Part shown: positions 54,931 to 63,910 of the stretch, one piece after another
Position numbering within the stretch: the stretch's first letter is position 1
Layout of the letters: each line of letters begins with the position of its first letter
Assembly (NCBI GenBank): GCA_009773635.1
Contig: WSYC01000008.1
Span: 42,778-106,777 of the forward strand
Source of the DNA: Beijerinckiaceae bacterium
GTDB lineage: Bacteria > Pseudomonadota > Alphaproteobacteria > Rhizobiales > Beijerinckiaceae
DNA length: 64,000 nucleotides
Reading direction: 5' to 3'
Program-made: the position numbers and the translations under genes
Notes under the pieces: model-generated
Database searches by the model: none
Told to the model about the DNA's origin: nothing
The model's input: the letters and a program-made list of their open reading frames with translations, nothing else

Positions 54931-55350
54931 TCAAAGACCCGTCTGGTGGACCTCGATGACGCGGCCATCCGGATCTTGCAGGAAAACCTGATGCCAGCCC
55001 GGAATGGCCCAGCATCCGTAATCGGAATAGCGGATGCCCAACTGGTCGCACCGGCGCATGAAGCCCTTGATGTCATCGGTGCGGAAGCAATAATGCCCCT
55101 GGCTCATCGGATTGATGAATTGCTTCATCTTGAAGCCGGTATCGAGATCCCGCTCGGCCCAGTGAAACTCGATGTCACCATCGGTCAGGAAATCGACCTT
55201 TCCCGTATAGGCGCGATCCTCGCGCTCACGGCTGATGACAGTATGGGTGCCGGCGTTGATCGTTCCGAGTTCGAACAGATTTTTATAGAACTGGGTCAGG
55301 CGCGGCAGGTTGTCGGTACAGATGTTCAGATGGTGAAACTTGAATTTCAT
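54931..55350 (-). CDS. VOC-family protein (glyoxalase fold)
   Basis: A 139-residue VOC-fold protein: HHLNICTDNLPRLTQFYKNLF near the start, HYCFRTDDIKGFMRRCDQLG, and the metal-site segment VFLQDPDGRVIEVHQTGL at the end, so metal ligands His and Glu are present. The family includes glyoxalases, dioxygenases and epimerases (e.g. methylmalonyl-CoA epimerase), so the reaction is open. It lies between the IclR and SDR genes on the same strand and is probably part of the same catabolic unit. Confidence 0.88.
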   Translation of the reverse strand: MKFKFHHLNICTDNLPRLTQFYKNLFELGTINAGTHTVISREREDRAYTGKVDFLTDGDIEFHWAERDLDTGFKMKQFINPMSQGHYCFRTDDIKGFMRRCDQLGIRYSDYGCWAIPGWHQVFLQDPDGRVIEVHQTGL

Positions 55351-55404
55351 CGTTTTTCCTTTCTTGAGCTGGACAATTCCGGACAGGCATAAAACGGAAG
55401 GGAA

Positions 55405-56160
55405 TCACGGGCCGGTGTAGCCGCCATCGACCATGAGGTTGGCGCCGGTGATGTAGGACGCTTCATCCGAGGCCAGCCACAGCAGCGGGAACGCCATCTC
55501 TTTCGGATCGGCCCAGCGCTTCATCACGCAGGGCGGCACGATGCCGTCGACAGCGGCTTCCCCGAGGCGATTGAGGTGGAAAACCGTGCGCGTGTAGCCC
55601 GGGCAAATGGCATTCGCGCGGATGCCATGTTCGGCTTCTTCGTGCGCAATGGTCCGGGTGAGCGCGAGCAGCGCCGCCTTTGAGGAATCGTAGGCCGCCA
55701 TGCCCTTGCGGCCGAAGACCGCACCGGTCGAGGCGACATTGACGATGCTGCCCCGGCCGCCCTTGCGCAGGGCGGGGAGCGCCGCGCGAACCATTGAGAC
55801 ATAGCTGAGGACATTGACGCGGAGGATGTCGTCCCACTTGTCCCAGGCGGCATCCTCGACGGCGTCATAGCGCCGGATTCCAACATTGTTGACGAGGATA
55901 TCAACACCGCCGAGCGCTCCGACAATCTGCTGCACCACCCGGTCAGCTTCCTCTTCCCGTCCGAGGTCGGCGACGAAGGCATGCACGTCTGCACCGGGGA
56001 CGGCGGCACGAATGCGGGCGACCGCCTCGTCCAAGACCTCTGCGCTCATATCGATGAGCGCGACGCGCGCGCCCTCGCGGCAAAAGACCTCCCCCGCAGC
56101 AGAGCCAATCCCCCCGCCTCCCCCGGTGATCAGGGCAACCTTGCGTTCGAGTCTCTTCAT
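55405..56160 (-). CDS. SDR-family oxidoreductase
   Basis: A 251-residue classical short-chain dehydrogenase: cofactor motif TGGGGGIGSAAGEVF (TGxxxGIG), ILVNNVGIRRY (NNxG), the catalytic Ser in NVASTGAVFG, and YDSSK (YxxxK) at mid-length. NAD(H) is favoured by an acidic residue after the second strand (ALIDMS). ATG 56160 is preceded by GGAG; ATG 56175 is an alternative. It heads the minus-strand run with VOC and IclR genes. The substrate is unknown. Confidence 0.92.
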   Translation of the reverse strand: MKRLERKVALITGGGGGIGSAAGEVFCREGARVALIDMSAEVLDEAVARIRAAVPGADVHAFVADLGREEEADRVVQQIVGALGGVDILVNNVGIRRYDAVEDAAWDKWDDILRVNVLSYVSMVRAALPALRKGGRGSIVNVASTGAVFGRKGMAAYDSSKAALLALTRTIAHEEAEHGIRANAICPGYTRTVFHLNRLGEAAVDGIVPPCVMKRWADPKEMAFPLLWLASDEASYITGANLMVDGGYTGP

Positions 56161-56377
56161 TGCCGTTTGCTCCATCCCATTCGTTTGACGCGGCTTGGCA
56201 TCGCTTGTTTGGCATCGCCCGGAAACAATCAATTCACTGACAGATACGTCGTTTCATAAGTTCGCTGTAGTGCCAGAATTGTCATCCAATTCAACGCGTC
56301 TGTCTCTATTTATTTTCATGCTTGAAATTATAAACTCACTAATGATATGTCAAATGTCAATCATAGGAGCGCCAGAC
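56161..56377. promoter_or_regulatory. Divergent promoter region of the catabolic cluster
   Basis: These 217 bases are distinctly AT-richer than the genes around, as expected for the two divergent promoters of the IclR-controlled cluster. AAATTATAAACTCACTAATGATATG holds candidate -10 elements, but no single promoter or IclR box could be fixed. Confidence 0.45.
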
Positions 56378-57223
56378 ATGAGCGCCGAGGGAGTGTCACG
56401 GTTGGAGACAGGCAAGACGTTGCGCTGCGAGGATGTGTGCGCCGCGCAAGCCGTTCGGCGCGTGGCCGCCATGCTCGACATCGACCCTGACGCTCTTCGC
56501 GAAGGCTCTGCCCTTCCGCGCGGGTGGCACTTTTTCCTGCTCGGAGGCGAGACGCGGCGATCCCAACTGCGCGCGGATGGATTTCCGGGCTTTGGTCTGC
56601 CCATGCCGGATCTGGGTTTGCCGCGTCTCCTGCTAGGCGGACGGACTGTGACCTACAGCGGCGATATCGCGGTCGGCGCAAGGGTGGAGCGACTGAGTAG
56701 GCTGGTGCGGCTCGATAGCAAACAAGGCCCCAACGGCCCGAGTGCGATTGTCACACTCCAGCACGCGCTTCGACCTCTGGCGCAAGTCGAAGCTGCGATA
56801 GTCGAGACGCAAACCTATATCCTGCTGCCGGAAACTAAGGGCGTGAGCGCCGTCGTTGCGGGCAAAACCGAGCCGTCTCCCGCCGGTGCGAAGACCGTCA
56901 CGCCCGACGAAACTATGCTGTTCCAGTACTCGGCGTTCGGGTTCAATTCGCATAAGATCCACCTCGACCGGGTGTATGCGCGCGATGTTGAAGGGTTGCC
57001 GGATCTCGTGGTCAACGGCGGTCTCGTCACGCTTCTGGCAACGGAGTTCCTCCGCACCGAACTCGGCATTGTTCCCGCCAACCTGAAAACGCGTCACATG
57101 GCTCCGCTGTTTTGCGGGCGCCCGATCGCCTTTGTTGCCCGTCGCGATGGCGAGACCGTCACGCTCACGGTACTCGACCATGAGGGCACCTCCGCCATGG
57201 AGATGGAGGTTATTGTCGCATGA
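56378..57223 (+). CDS. FAS1-like acyl dehydratase (mesaconyl-CoA hydratase type)
   Basis: A 281-residue hot-dog-fold protein resembling mesaconyl-C4-CoA hydratase and HTD2-type enzymes. Marks are ALPRGWHFFLLGGETRRSQL, GFPGFGLPMPDLGLPRLLLGG, and TMLFQYSAFGFNSHKIHLD, with the RVYARDVEGLPDLVVNGGL motif; the histidine and aspartate there resemble hydratase catalytic residues. TAGGAGC precedes ATG 56378. It overlaps the CoA-transferase gene by four bases, so the two act together, likely on a branched C4/C5 acyl-CoA (inference). Confidence 0.85.
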   Translation: MSAEGVSRLETGKTLRCEDVCAAQAVRRVAAMLDIDPDALREGSALPRGWHFFLLGGETRRSQLRADGFPGFGLPMPDLGLPRLLLGGRTVTYSGDIAVGARVERLSRLVRLDSKQGPNGPSAIVTLQHALRPLAQVEAAIVETQTYILLPETKGVSAVVAGKTEPSPAGAKTVTPDETMLFQYSAFGFNSHKIHLDRVYARDVEGLPDLVVNGGLVTLLATEFLRTELGIVPANLKTRHMAPLFCGRPIAFVARRDGETVTLTVLDHEGTSAMEMEVIVA

Positions 57224-58425
57224 CCTTCGCCCCCCTCAAAGGCGTCCGCATTCTTGACCTGACAAGCGTTGTCGTTGGCCCGGTCGCGACCTGGCGGCTT
57301 GGCCAATACGGCGCCGAGGTCATCAAGCTTGAAAGCCCGGAGGGCGATCTGATGCGCGGTCTTGGCGGGATCTCACCCACCGGCCAGCACTCCGGTGCCT
57401 ATCTCCATCTCAACCGCGGCAAGCGGAATGTGTGCCTTGATCTCAAGAAACCCTCGGCGCGCCGGATTGTCGATCAACTTGTCGCTTCAGCGGATGTGAT
57501 CGTCGCGAACATGCGGCCGCAAGCGCTCGAACGCCTTGGTCTCGATGCCAACACCATCGGAGCAAAATACCCTGCGAAGATCTATTGCCTGATCACTGGT
57601 TATGGCACGGATGGTCCCTACGCCGGTCAGCCCACCTATGACAGCGTGGTGCAGGGCGTGACCGGCATGGCCGGGTTGATGCTCGCCCGCGATGGCGCGC
57701 CGGCCTATGTGCCGATGCTGATCTGCGATCATGTCGTTGGCGAGATTACCGCAGGTGCGATATTGGCTGCCGTCCTTCAGGCGAAAACGACCGGCACCGG
57801 CGCGAGCATCGAGGTTCCGATGTTCGAGACCATGGCGACCTTCGTGCTGCAGGAGCATCTGGCACAACAGAGTTTCGAGCCGGCCGTTGGCCCCTTGGGC
57901 GACCTGCGCCTTCTGAGCCCGCATAACAAGCCGGTGAAAACGGCGGATGGCTGGATTTCTTTTACAATCAACACGGACCCTCAGGTCCGAGCCTTTCTCA
58001 AGGCGACCGATCGCGCAGAACTCGCCGATGATCCGCGGTTTTCCTCTGTCGCAGCGCGCGCGAAGAACGTCGGTGCGTGGTTCGCCATCCGCGGTGCGCC
58101 ACTGACATCCGGAACAACGGCGGATTGGCTGGCCACTTTTCAGGCTGCCGATATCGCGGCCATGCCCTGCCATACGCTGGAAACCCTGCGGGAAGACCCG
58201 CACCTCGCCGCGATCGGCTTCTTCCAGGGCGAACAGCACCCGACCGAGGGCGCGACAATCGCCTTGCAGCCGTCGATCAAATTCGACGGCGCACGCCCCC
58301 CTGCCGGCACGCCCTCACAGCCGAAAGGCTGGGAGACGCGCGCCGTGATGGAGGAATTGAAGGTAGCCAGCGGCGACATCGATGCACTCGTTGCCGAGGG
58401 CGCCGCGCGGGAAGCCTTGCGATGA
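57220..58425 (+). CDS. CaiB/BaiF-type (family III) CoA-transferase
   Basis: A 401-residue family III CoA-transferase: LKGVRILDLTSVVVGPVATWRLGQYGAEVIKLE at the start (marks LDLTSVVVGPVAT, YGAEVIKLE), NRGKRNVCLDLKK, and the catalytic Asp in MLICDHVVGEITAGA near residue 170. It moves CoA between acyl-CoA and a free acid, probably activating the substrate of the adjacent hydratase. Its start overlaps the hydratase stop, and its stop overlaps the SDR start (ATGA). Confidence 0.94.
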   Translation: MTFAPLKGVRILDLTSVVVGPVATWRLGQYGAEVIKLESPEGDLMRGLGGISPTGQHSGAYLHLNRGKRNVCLDLKKPSARRIVDQLVASADVIVANMRPQALERLGLDANTIGAKYPAKIYCLITGYGTDGPYAGQPTYDSVVQGVTGMAGLMLARDGAPAYVPMLICDHVVGEITAGAILAAVLQAKTTGTGASIEVPMFETMATFVLQEHLAQQSFEPAVGPLGDLRLLSPHNKPVKTADGWISFTINTDPQVRAFLKATDRAELADDPRFSSVAARAKNVGAWFAIRGAPLTSGTTADWLATFQAADIAAMPCHTLETLREDPHLAAIGFFQGEQHPTEGATIALQPSIKFDGARPPAGTPSQPKGWETRAVMEELKVASGDIDALVAEGAAREALR

Positions 58426-59237
58426 CAGCTGATTTCTCCTCCCCACCCACTGAAGGCTTGCGAATGCTGCTCGAGAACAAAGTCTGCATGATTGTTGGAG
58501 CCGCGTCGCTCCGGGGGATCGGCTACGCAACCGCCGAGCTTTTCGCGCGGCATGGCGCCAGGATTGCGGTCGTCGATATCTCCGTCAACGATATTGTCAC
58601 CGATGAAATCCGCCGCTCTATTGCACAGAATATTGGCCGCGATCCGCACCTTATCGGGATAAAATGCGACATCCAGAGCGCCGCTGATTGCGCGCATGCC
58701 GTCAGCGAGGCGGTCAAGACCTTCGGAACGCTGGATTGCCTCGTCAATTGCGCCGGCATTGTCCGGGCGACGCCGATGCTCTCCATCGCGGAAGCCGAAT
58801 ATGACCTGATGCTGGGCATCAACCTCAAGGGCAGTTTCAACATCTGCAAGAGTGCACTGGAGATTTTCAAGCCGCTCGGCAAAGGCTCGATCGTCAATCT
58901 CGCGTCAGTTGCGGCCCAACGGGGTGGCGGTCTGGTTGGTGGCGCGCATTACGCCGCATCAAAGGGCGGCGTCGTCAGCCTTACACGCACGATCGCACGC
59001 GAGTTCGGACCAAGCGGCATCCGGGCGAATGTCATCTGCCCCTCGATGATCGAGACCAGCATGCTCGACGGCAATCTCAGCCCCGAGAAATTCAACGAAA
59101 TTGTTGCCGGCGTGCCCCTGCAACGCGCCGGCCTTCCCACGGATGTCGCGGGCGCCTGCCTTTTCCTCGCTTCCGACCTTGCAGCCTACGTCACCGGCAC
59201 CACGCTCGACGTGAATGGCGGCAGCCATATCCATTAG
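58422..59237 (+). CDS. SDR-family oxidoreductase
   Basis: A 271-residue classical SDR: MIVGAASLRGIGYATAELFA (a glycine-motif variant), CLVNCAGIVRATPM (NCAG), SIVNLASVAAQRGGG with catalytic Ser, and HYAASKGGVVSLTR (YxxxK). ATG 58422 overlaps the CoA-transferase stop; ATG 58464 is an alternative. It differs clearly from the SDR at 55405 and is probably a second dehydrogenase in the same pathway, perhaps a 3-hydroxyacyl-CoA or hydroxy-acid enzyme. Confidence 0.92.
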   Translation: MTADFSSPPTEGLRMLLENKVCMIVGAASLRGIGYATAELFARHGARIAVVDISVNDIVTDEIRRSIAQNIGRDPHLIGIKCDIQSAADCAHAVSEAVKTFGTLDCLVNCAGIVRATPMLSIAEAEYDLMLGINLKGSFNICKSALEIFKPLGKGSIVNLASVAAQRGGGLVGGAHYAASKGGVVSLTRTIAREFGPSGIRANVICPSMIETSMLDGNLSPEKFNEIVAGVPLQRAGLPTDVAGACLFLASDLAAYVTGTTLDVNGGSHIH

Positions 59238-59315
59238 CGCACCTCCGGCGCCACGGCCGGGAATGCGGATTGAATGCCCGTGGACCGAACAAGAACATCA
59301 AAGGAGGGACGACCC

Positions 59316-60422
59316 ATGAAAACGACAGACAGACGGAATTTCCTGACCTCGGCGGCAACCGGCACTGCGGCGGTTGCCGCTGTCGGCGTTGCATCGCCGG
59401 CGCTCGCGCAATCGGCACCTGAAGTGAACTGGCGCCTGACGGCAAGCTGGCCGAAATCACTCGATACAATTTTCGGCGCGGTCGAGTTCATGGCGAAGCG
59501 CGTTGCCGAACTCAGCGACAACAAGTTCAAGATCCAGGTGTTCGCGGCCGGCGAGATCGTCCCCGGACTTCAGGCGCTGGATGCAGTCCAGAATGGCACG
59601 GTCGAGTGCTGCCACACCTCGCCCTTCTACTACTACGGCAAGAATCCCACGTTCGCCTTCGGGACTGACATTCCGTTCGGGATGAATGCCCGCATGCGCA
59701 ACGCCTGGATGTATCACGGCGGCGGGCTCGAGCTGATGAACGAGTTCCACAAGGACTTCAACGTCACCTATCTGCCGGCGGGGAACACGAATGCCCAGAT
59801 GGGCGGCTGGTTCCGCAAGGAAATCAAGACGGTCGAGGACCTGAAGGGTCTCAAGTTCCGCATCGGTGGCCTGGCCGGCACCATCCTGTCCAAGCTGGGC
59901 GTGGTGCCGCAGCAGATTGCGGGTGGTGACATCTATACCTCGCTCGAGCGCGGAACGATCGATGCGGCTGAATGGGTCGGTCCTTACGACGACGAGAAGC
60001 TCGGCTTCGCCAAGGTCGCCAAGTATTACTACTATCCCGGCTGGTGGGAGGTTGGCCCGACCGTCGGCGTCTTTGTCAATCTCGAGAAGTGGGCATCCCT
60101 GCCCCCCGCATACAAGGCGATGCTTCAGGTTGCCGCGGCCGAAGCCAACCAGTGGATGTCCGCGAAGTACGACTCGCTCAATCCCGCGGCGCTCAAGCGG
60201 CTGGTTTCAGCCGGCGCGCAGCTTCGGGCTTTTCCGCCAGATGTCATTGAAGCCTGCTGGAAAGTGACCAATGAGGTGCTTGACGACCTTGCGGCCAAAA
60301 ACCCGAAGTTCAAGAAGATCTATGATCACTTCATCGCATTCCGGAATGACCAGTATCTCTACACGCAGGTTTCCGACCTTGCGATGGACACCTACATGGT
60401 TCGGATGCGCAATTTGAAATAA
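59316..60422 (+). CDS. TRAP transporter substrate-binding protein (TakP/DctP type)
   Basis: A 368-residue periplasmic binding protein with a Tat signal (TDRRNFLTSAATGTAAVAAV, cut near residue 33). Marks are VNWRLTASWPKSLDTIFGA, YYYGKNPTFAFGTDIPFGMN, EWVGPYDDEKLGFAKVAKYYYYPGWWE, typical of the 2-oxo/2-hydroxy-acid-binding group. AGGAGG precedes ATG 59316. DctQ and DctM permease genes are not in the window; either they lie elsewhere or the protein is orphan. It closes the catabolic cluster, and a strong hairpin follows. Confidence 0.92.
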   Translation: MKTTDRRNFLTSAATGTAAVAAVGVASPALAQSAPEVNWRLTASWPKSLDTIFGAVEFMAKRVAELSDNKFKIQVFAAGEIVPGLQALDAVQNGTVECCHTSPFYYYGKNPTFAFGTDIPFGMNARMRNAWMYHGGGLELMNEFHKDFNVTYLPAGNTNAQMGGWFRKEIKTVEDLKGLKFRIGGLAGTILSKLGVVPQQIAGGDIYTSLERGTIDAAEWVGPYDDEKLGFAKVAKYYYYPGWWEVGPTVGVFVNLEKWASLPPAYKAMLQVAAAEANQWMSAKYDSLNPAALKRLVSAGAQLRAFPPDVIEACWKVTNEVLDDLAAKNPKFKKIYDHFIAFRNDQYLYTQVSDLAMDTYMVRMRNLK

Positions 60423-60433
60423 GCCCCGAACAA

Positions 60434-60475
60434 GATCGCCGTGGCCAGAAGCAGGGCCACGGCGATCCATTTTCA
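60434..60475 (+). terminator. Terminator after the TRAP binding-protein gene
   Basis: A perfect 13-bp stem (GATCGCCGTGGCC with GGCCACGGCGATC, 8-base loop) followed by CATTTTC, 11 bases after the stop. The rest of the gap to 60683 shows nothing recognisable. Confidence 0.85.
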
Positions 60476-60683
60476 TGACGCCCCTCAACGAGTTCAGCGA
60501 TGTGAAGCGGGAATTTTCCAATTTCATGTGGCCGCAATTGCGCGCCAAACACACCACTGCAAGACCGATGGCTCACCGCCGATAGCGGTCGTTCCGGATC
60601 GCTGCGCAATTCTCCGACCCGATGTTCCGTTCACTTGACCACCTGAGTTGGAGCGGCAAAAAGAGCCCCGTCACGGAGGTAGC

Positions 60684-61397
60684 TCAGGCGTGGTCGGGGC
60701 GTTCGGTGTCGACGATGCGTCCGTCGCGCAAGTGGACCATCCGGTCGAGGCGCGAGAAAATCTTTTCGTCGTGGGTCACGACGATGACGGCTGCCTCGCG
60801 CTCGACGGCGACCTTTTTCATCAATTCAATCACGATTGTTGCGCGCTCTGAATCAAGCGCCGCTGTCGGCTCGTCGGCAAGGATGATGCGCGGCTCATTC
60901 GCCAGGGCCCTGGCGATGGCGACGCGTTGCGCCTCGCCCCCCGAGAGCTTGGCCGGGGGAGAGTTGGCCCGGTTGTCGACCTGCAGGTAGCCCAGCAGAT
61001 CCATCGCGCGCGCCTTGGCCTGCTCCATATCCTCGCCCATCAGCGTCCGGACGATGGCGACGTTCTCCCATGCCGAGAGAAAGGGCAGCAGATTGTGGAA
61101 TTGGAAGATGAAGCCGATGGTTTCAAGGCGAAGGCGCCTGAGATCGTCGATCATCCATTTGTCATGATAGATCTCGCGGCCATCGAGGCGGATTTCTCCG
61201 ACATCGGGCTCGGTGATGCAACCGATGCAGTTGAGAAGCGTGCTCTTGCCGGAACCCGAGGGGCCGATCAGCCCCACCACTTCGCCGGTGTTGATTGTGA
61301 GATTGATGTCAACCAGCGCATGAACCGCTGTCGGTCCCTCGCCAAAGCTTTTCGACAGACGGGCAATGTCGACGACCGGGCGTGCTGGCTTCTCCAT
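60684..61397 (-). CDS. DevA/LolD-type ABC transporter ATP-binding protein
   Basis: A 237-residue ABC ATPase: Walker A IGPSGSGKST, signature LSGGEAQRVAIARAL, Walker B RIILADEPTAALD and VVTHDEKIFSR. The NLLPFLSAWENVAIVRTLMG segment fits the MacB/LolD/DevA group, which serves permeases of the FtsX fold. ATG 61397 (MEKPARPVVD) is chosen over the longer reading to 61475, which would overlap the permease. It lies one base after the permease stop. It ends the three-gene exporter operon. Confidence 0.92.
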   Translation of the reverse strand: MEKPARPVVDIARLSKSFGEGPTAVHALVDINLTINTGEVVGLIGPSGSGKSTLLNCIGCITEPDVGEIRLDGREIYHDKWMIDDLRRLRLETIGFIFQFHNLLPFLSAWENVAIVRTLMGEDMEQAKARAMDLLGYLQVDNRANSPPAKLSGGEAQRVAIARALANEPRIILADEPTAALDSERATIVIELMKKVAVEREAAVIVVTHDEKIFSRLDRMVHLRDGRIVDTERPDHA

Positions 61398-61398
61398 C

Positions 61399-62535
61399 TC
61401 AGCCCCCGAGCGCTGACGCCGGGTCGATCTTGAGCGCGGAGCGCACGCCAAAGACGCTGGCAGCAAGGCACACAATGATGATGATGCCGAGCAACATCAG
61501 GGTGTCGCTGGTCTCAAACACGAGCCGTCGGGGGAAATAATCCTGGGCCAGCCGGATCAGGGCTGCGCCGATGGCGAAGCCGGAAAGCCCCATTGCCAGC
61601 GCCTGTTGAAGGATGAGGGTGACGATCGTCCGGTCCGGTGCACCAATCAGCTTGAGCGTTGCAATGGCCTTCTTCTTGTCCATCGTCATCGTGTAGATGA
61701 TGAGGCCGATTACCACCGTCGATACGATCAGCAGAATACCGGTAAAAAGGCCGATCTGCTTGCGGGCTTTCTCGATAACCGAGCGCGTCAGGATTTGCTG
61801 CTGTTCAGGATTGGTCAGTGCACCCAGATGCTTCCAGCGCCGGATACGCTCGATGACGTCATGGGTCGAAGCATTCGGGTGCAACCGCACGATGATCGCA
61901 TTGACCGTGTCGCCCGATACCCCGGATTGAGGGTTGCGCGCGACTTCCTTGCGTACAGCCGAAGGCTCAAACTCCAGCTGGACCAGCTGTGCATCGCGCA
62001 AGGTCATCATTATAACGGGATCGCCACCCGAACTTGCCGAATTCGCCACCAACCCGACAACCGTGAAATCATTGCGTCCGATGCGAAGTTTTTCACCGAG
62101 CGCCAGCCCGGTTTTGCGATCTGCCACCAGTTCAGAGCGCGACTTGAGAATCGCCCGCCCCTCGACAATGACAACCTCGTTGCCGGGACGGTCGAGTTCG
62201 GCACCAACAACAAAAGCACGCAGGATACCGCCACGATACGGGATTTCGACTGTCTGATAAACAATAGCGCCCGCGGCAGCCACGCCTGATTGCACCATGA
62301 CGGCATTGCGCGTGTCGCGTGGAATACGTGAAGCTTCGGCGAAAGGACCGCGCTTGCCACCCTCGACGATCCAGAGATCGGCCTTGGCCCCGTCGACGAT
62401 CCCAAGCGCTTCGGCAACAAGCCCGCGATAAATCGCGGTCATTCCCATGACAACTCCGAGCAGCAGACTAAGCCCGACGCAGGTCAGGATAAAGCGGCCC
62501 AACCCGTGCTGGACATCCCGCCAGGCGAGATTCAT
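61399..62535 (-). CDS. FtsX-like ABC transporter permease (DevC type)
   Basis: A 378-residue membrane protein: one membrane helix at the N-terminus (RFILTCVGLSLLLGVVMGMTA), a large periplasmic domain, and three helices at the C-terminus (TGILLIVSTVVIGLIIYTMT, LQQALAMGLSGFAIGAALI, LMLLGIIIIVCLAASVFGV). This is the MacB/FtsX/DevC topology. KKKAIATLKLIGAPDRTIVTLI is the coupling-helix region. It probably exports a glycolipid, peptide or other compound together with the adaptor protein. The start overlaps the adaptor stop by four bases. Confidence 0.92.
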   Translation of the reverse strand: MNLAWRDVQHGLGRFILTCVGLSLLLGVVMGMTAIYRGLVAEALGIVDGAKADLWIVEGGKRGPFAEASRIPRDTRNAVMVQSGVAAAGAIVYQTVEIPYRGGILRAFVVGAELDRPGNEVVIVEGRAILKSRSELVADRKTGLALGEKLRIGRNDFTVVGLVANSASSGGDPVIMMTLRDAQLVQLEFEPSAVRKEVARNPQSGVSGDTVNAIIVRLHPNASTHDVIERIRRWKHLGALTNPEQQQILTRSVIEKARKQIGLFTGILLIVSTVVIGLIIYTMTMDKKKAIATLKLIGAPDRTIVTLILQQALAMGLSGFAIGAALIRLAQDYFPRRLVFETSDTLMLLGIIIIVCLAASVFGVRSALKIDPASALGG

Positions 62536-63707
62536 CGGGCGCCGCTTTCGCGAACGGAAACTTTCCGGCCAACCGCGAAGCCGGTATCGGGCGCAGTCAG
62601 GATGGCCCGCGCGCTCTCCGGCATATCGCCGGCAATCAGGATGCGCCCGTCGAGCAATCTGTCGGCCAGCAGCACCTTGCGGCGGGCGAGTTTGCCATTC
62701 TCCACGGTCCAGATTGTCCCTGATTTGCCGTCGAAGGCTTCGATGTTGCGCAAGGGAATGAAAACGCCTTCCGGCACAACGCGCTTGATGATCTCGATCT
62801 CGGCCTGCTCGCCGAGAAACCGCGCCTGATGCTCCGGCACGCAGGAACGGCAGCGCACATAAACGCGCCGCTCCTCGGTCACGCGGTCATTCTCCTGATC
62901 GATCCTGATGATTTCGGCCTCGACGGCGGTGTTCATCTCCGAACGCAACCGGACAAGCGCCTTCTGCCCCACACGCAAGCCGCCTGCCTGCGACTCATCG
63001 ACATAGGCGCGCACCCAGATCGAATTGGGTTCGATCAGGCTGAACACGGCTTCACCGACTGCAGTTACCGAGCCGGCCTCCTTCAGGCGCGAGAGGATGC
63101 GGGCGCGGAAGGGAGCAACAAGACGGTGCTGGTTGAGCAGCACCTGCTCGATGGCGAGGGTTGCCGCGACATCGTGGCGCGCCGCCTCCGCCACCAATAC
63201 ATCGGCTTTGGCAACCTCGTGATCGGAGCGGGCGAGCACCTCGTTGGTCTGCGCGTCATCCGCCGCCTCGCGGGAGACGCTGCCGCGATCGACCAGCGAC
63301 TGCCGACGCTGGTTGACGGAGGCCTTCTGCTGGAGGTTGGCCTCCGATCGACCCAGAAGAGCCTTTGCCTTGGCAAAGGCGGCTTCTGCCTGCATCTTGC
63401 CTACCTCGGCCTTGGCGACGCGCGCCCGCTGGGAACTATCCTCCAGCGTGGCCAGCAGCGCGCCGGCCTCGACGATCTCGCCCTGATCGGCGGCGAGTTT
63501 CACGATCTTGCCAGCGACCTGAAACCCGACCTTCGAGAGCACTTGCGCCTCGATTGTGCCAATGCCGAACACCCGGATTTCGACGTTCCTTTCGCTCTGC
63601 GCGAGCTCAACCGGAACCGGCCTGACCTTGCGCATGTAAAAACCGCCCGCAATCACCAGAGCGGCAATCAAGATGAGAGAAATTGGCAGCCGGTAGCGTT
63701 TCAACAC
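62532..63707 (-). CDS. HlyD-type periplasmic adaptor (membrane fusion protein)
   Basis: A 391-residue membrane fusion protein with an N-terminal anchor (YRLPISLILIAALVIAGGFYM), lipoyl-like halves (VAGKIVKLAADQGEIVEAGALLATLED) and a coiled hairpin (~75-170; AKAEVGKMQAEAAFAKAKALLGRSEANLQQKA in parts). It links the FtsX-type permease to an outer-membrane channel that is not in the window. It is the first gene of the DevBCA-like operon; two of its cysteines (YVRCRSC) are unusual for this family. Confidence 0.92.
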   Translation of the reverse strand: MLKRYRLPISLILIAALVIAGGFYMRKVRPVPVELAQSERNVEIRVFGIGTIEAQVLSKVGFQVAGKIVKLAADQGEIVEAGALLATLEDSSQRARVAKAEVGKMQAEAAFAKAKALLGRSEANLQQKASVNQRRQSLVDRGSVSREAADDAQTNEVLARSDHEVAKADVLVAEAARHDVAATLAIEQVLLNQHRLVAPFRARILSRLKEAGSVTAVGEAVFSLIEPNSIWVRAYVDESQAGGLRVGQKALVRLRSEMNTAVEAEIIRIDQENDRVTEERRVYVRCRSCVPEHQARFLGEQAEIEIIKRVVPEGVFIPLRNIEAFDGKSGTIWTVENGKLARRKVLLADRLLDGRILIAGDMPESARAILTAPDTGFAVGRKVSVRESGAR

Positions 63708-63910
63708 GAAGGAACGACTTTCTCGGTTTGGCGCAGGAATAAACTGTCACGAAACATCCATCGGGTTCAAAACAGCCCCCGAGACGCCCGCAGAGAGCGT
63801 TTATCACTGCACCCATGCTGCCAGCAAGACAATGCGATAGCGCAAGGATACAAGCTTCCCCAGATCGAAAATTCCGTTGTGTGGGCTCGGCAGCTTCGCC
63901 AATACGGCCT
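63708..63910. other. Upstream region of the DevBCA-like operon
   Basis: The stretch must contain the operon promoter, but no clear -35/-10 pair or gene was seen; short open frames there lack family character. Confidence 0.4.

Noticed and set aside
60476..60683. Possible transposase fragment after the TRAP gene
   Set aside because: The sequence suggested a remnant at first sight, but no frame could be matched to a transposase family.
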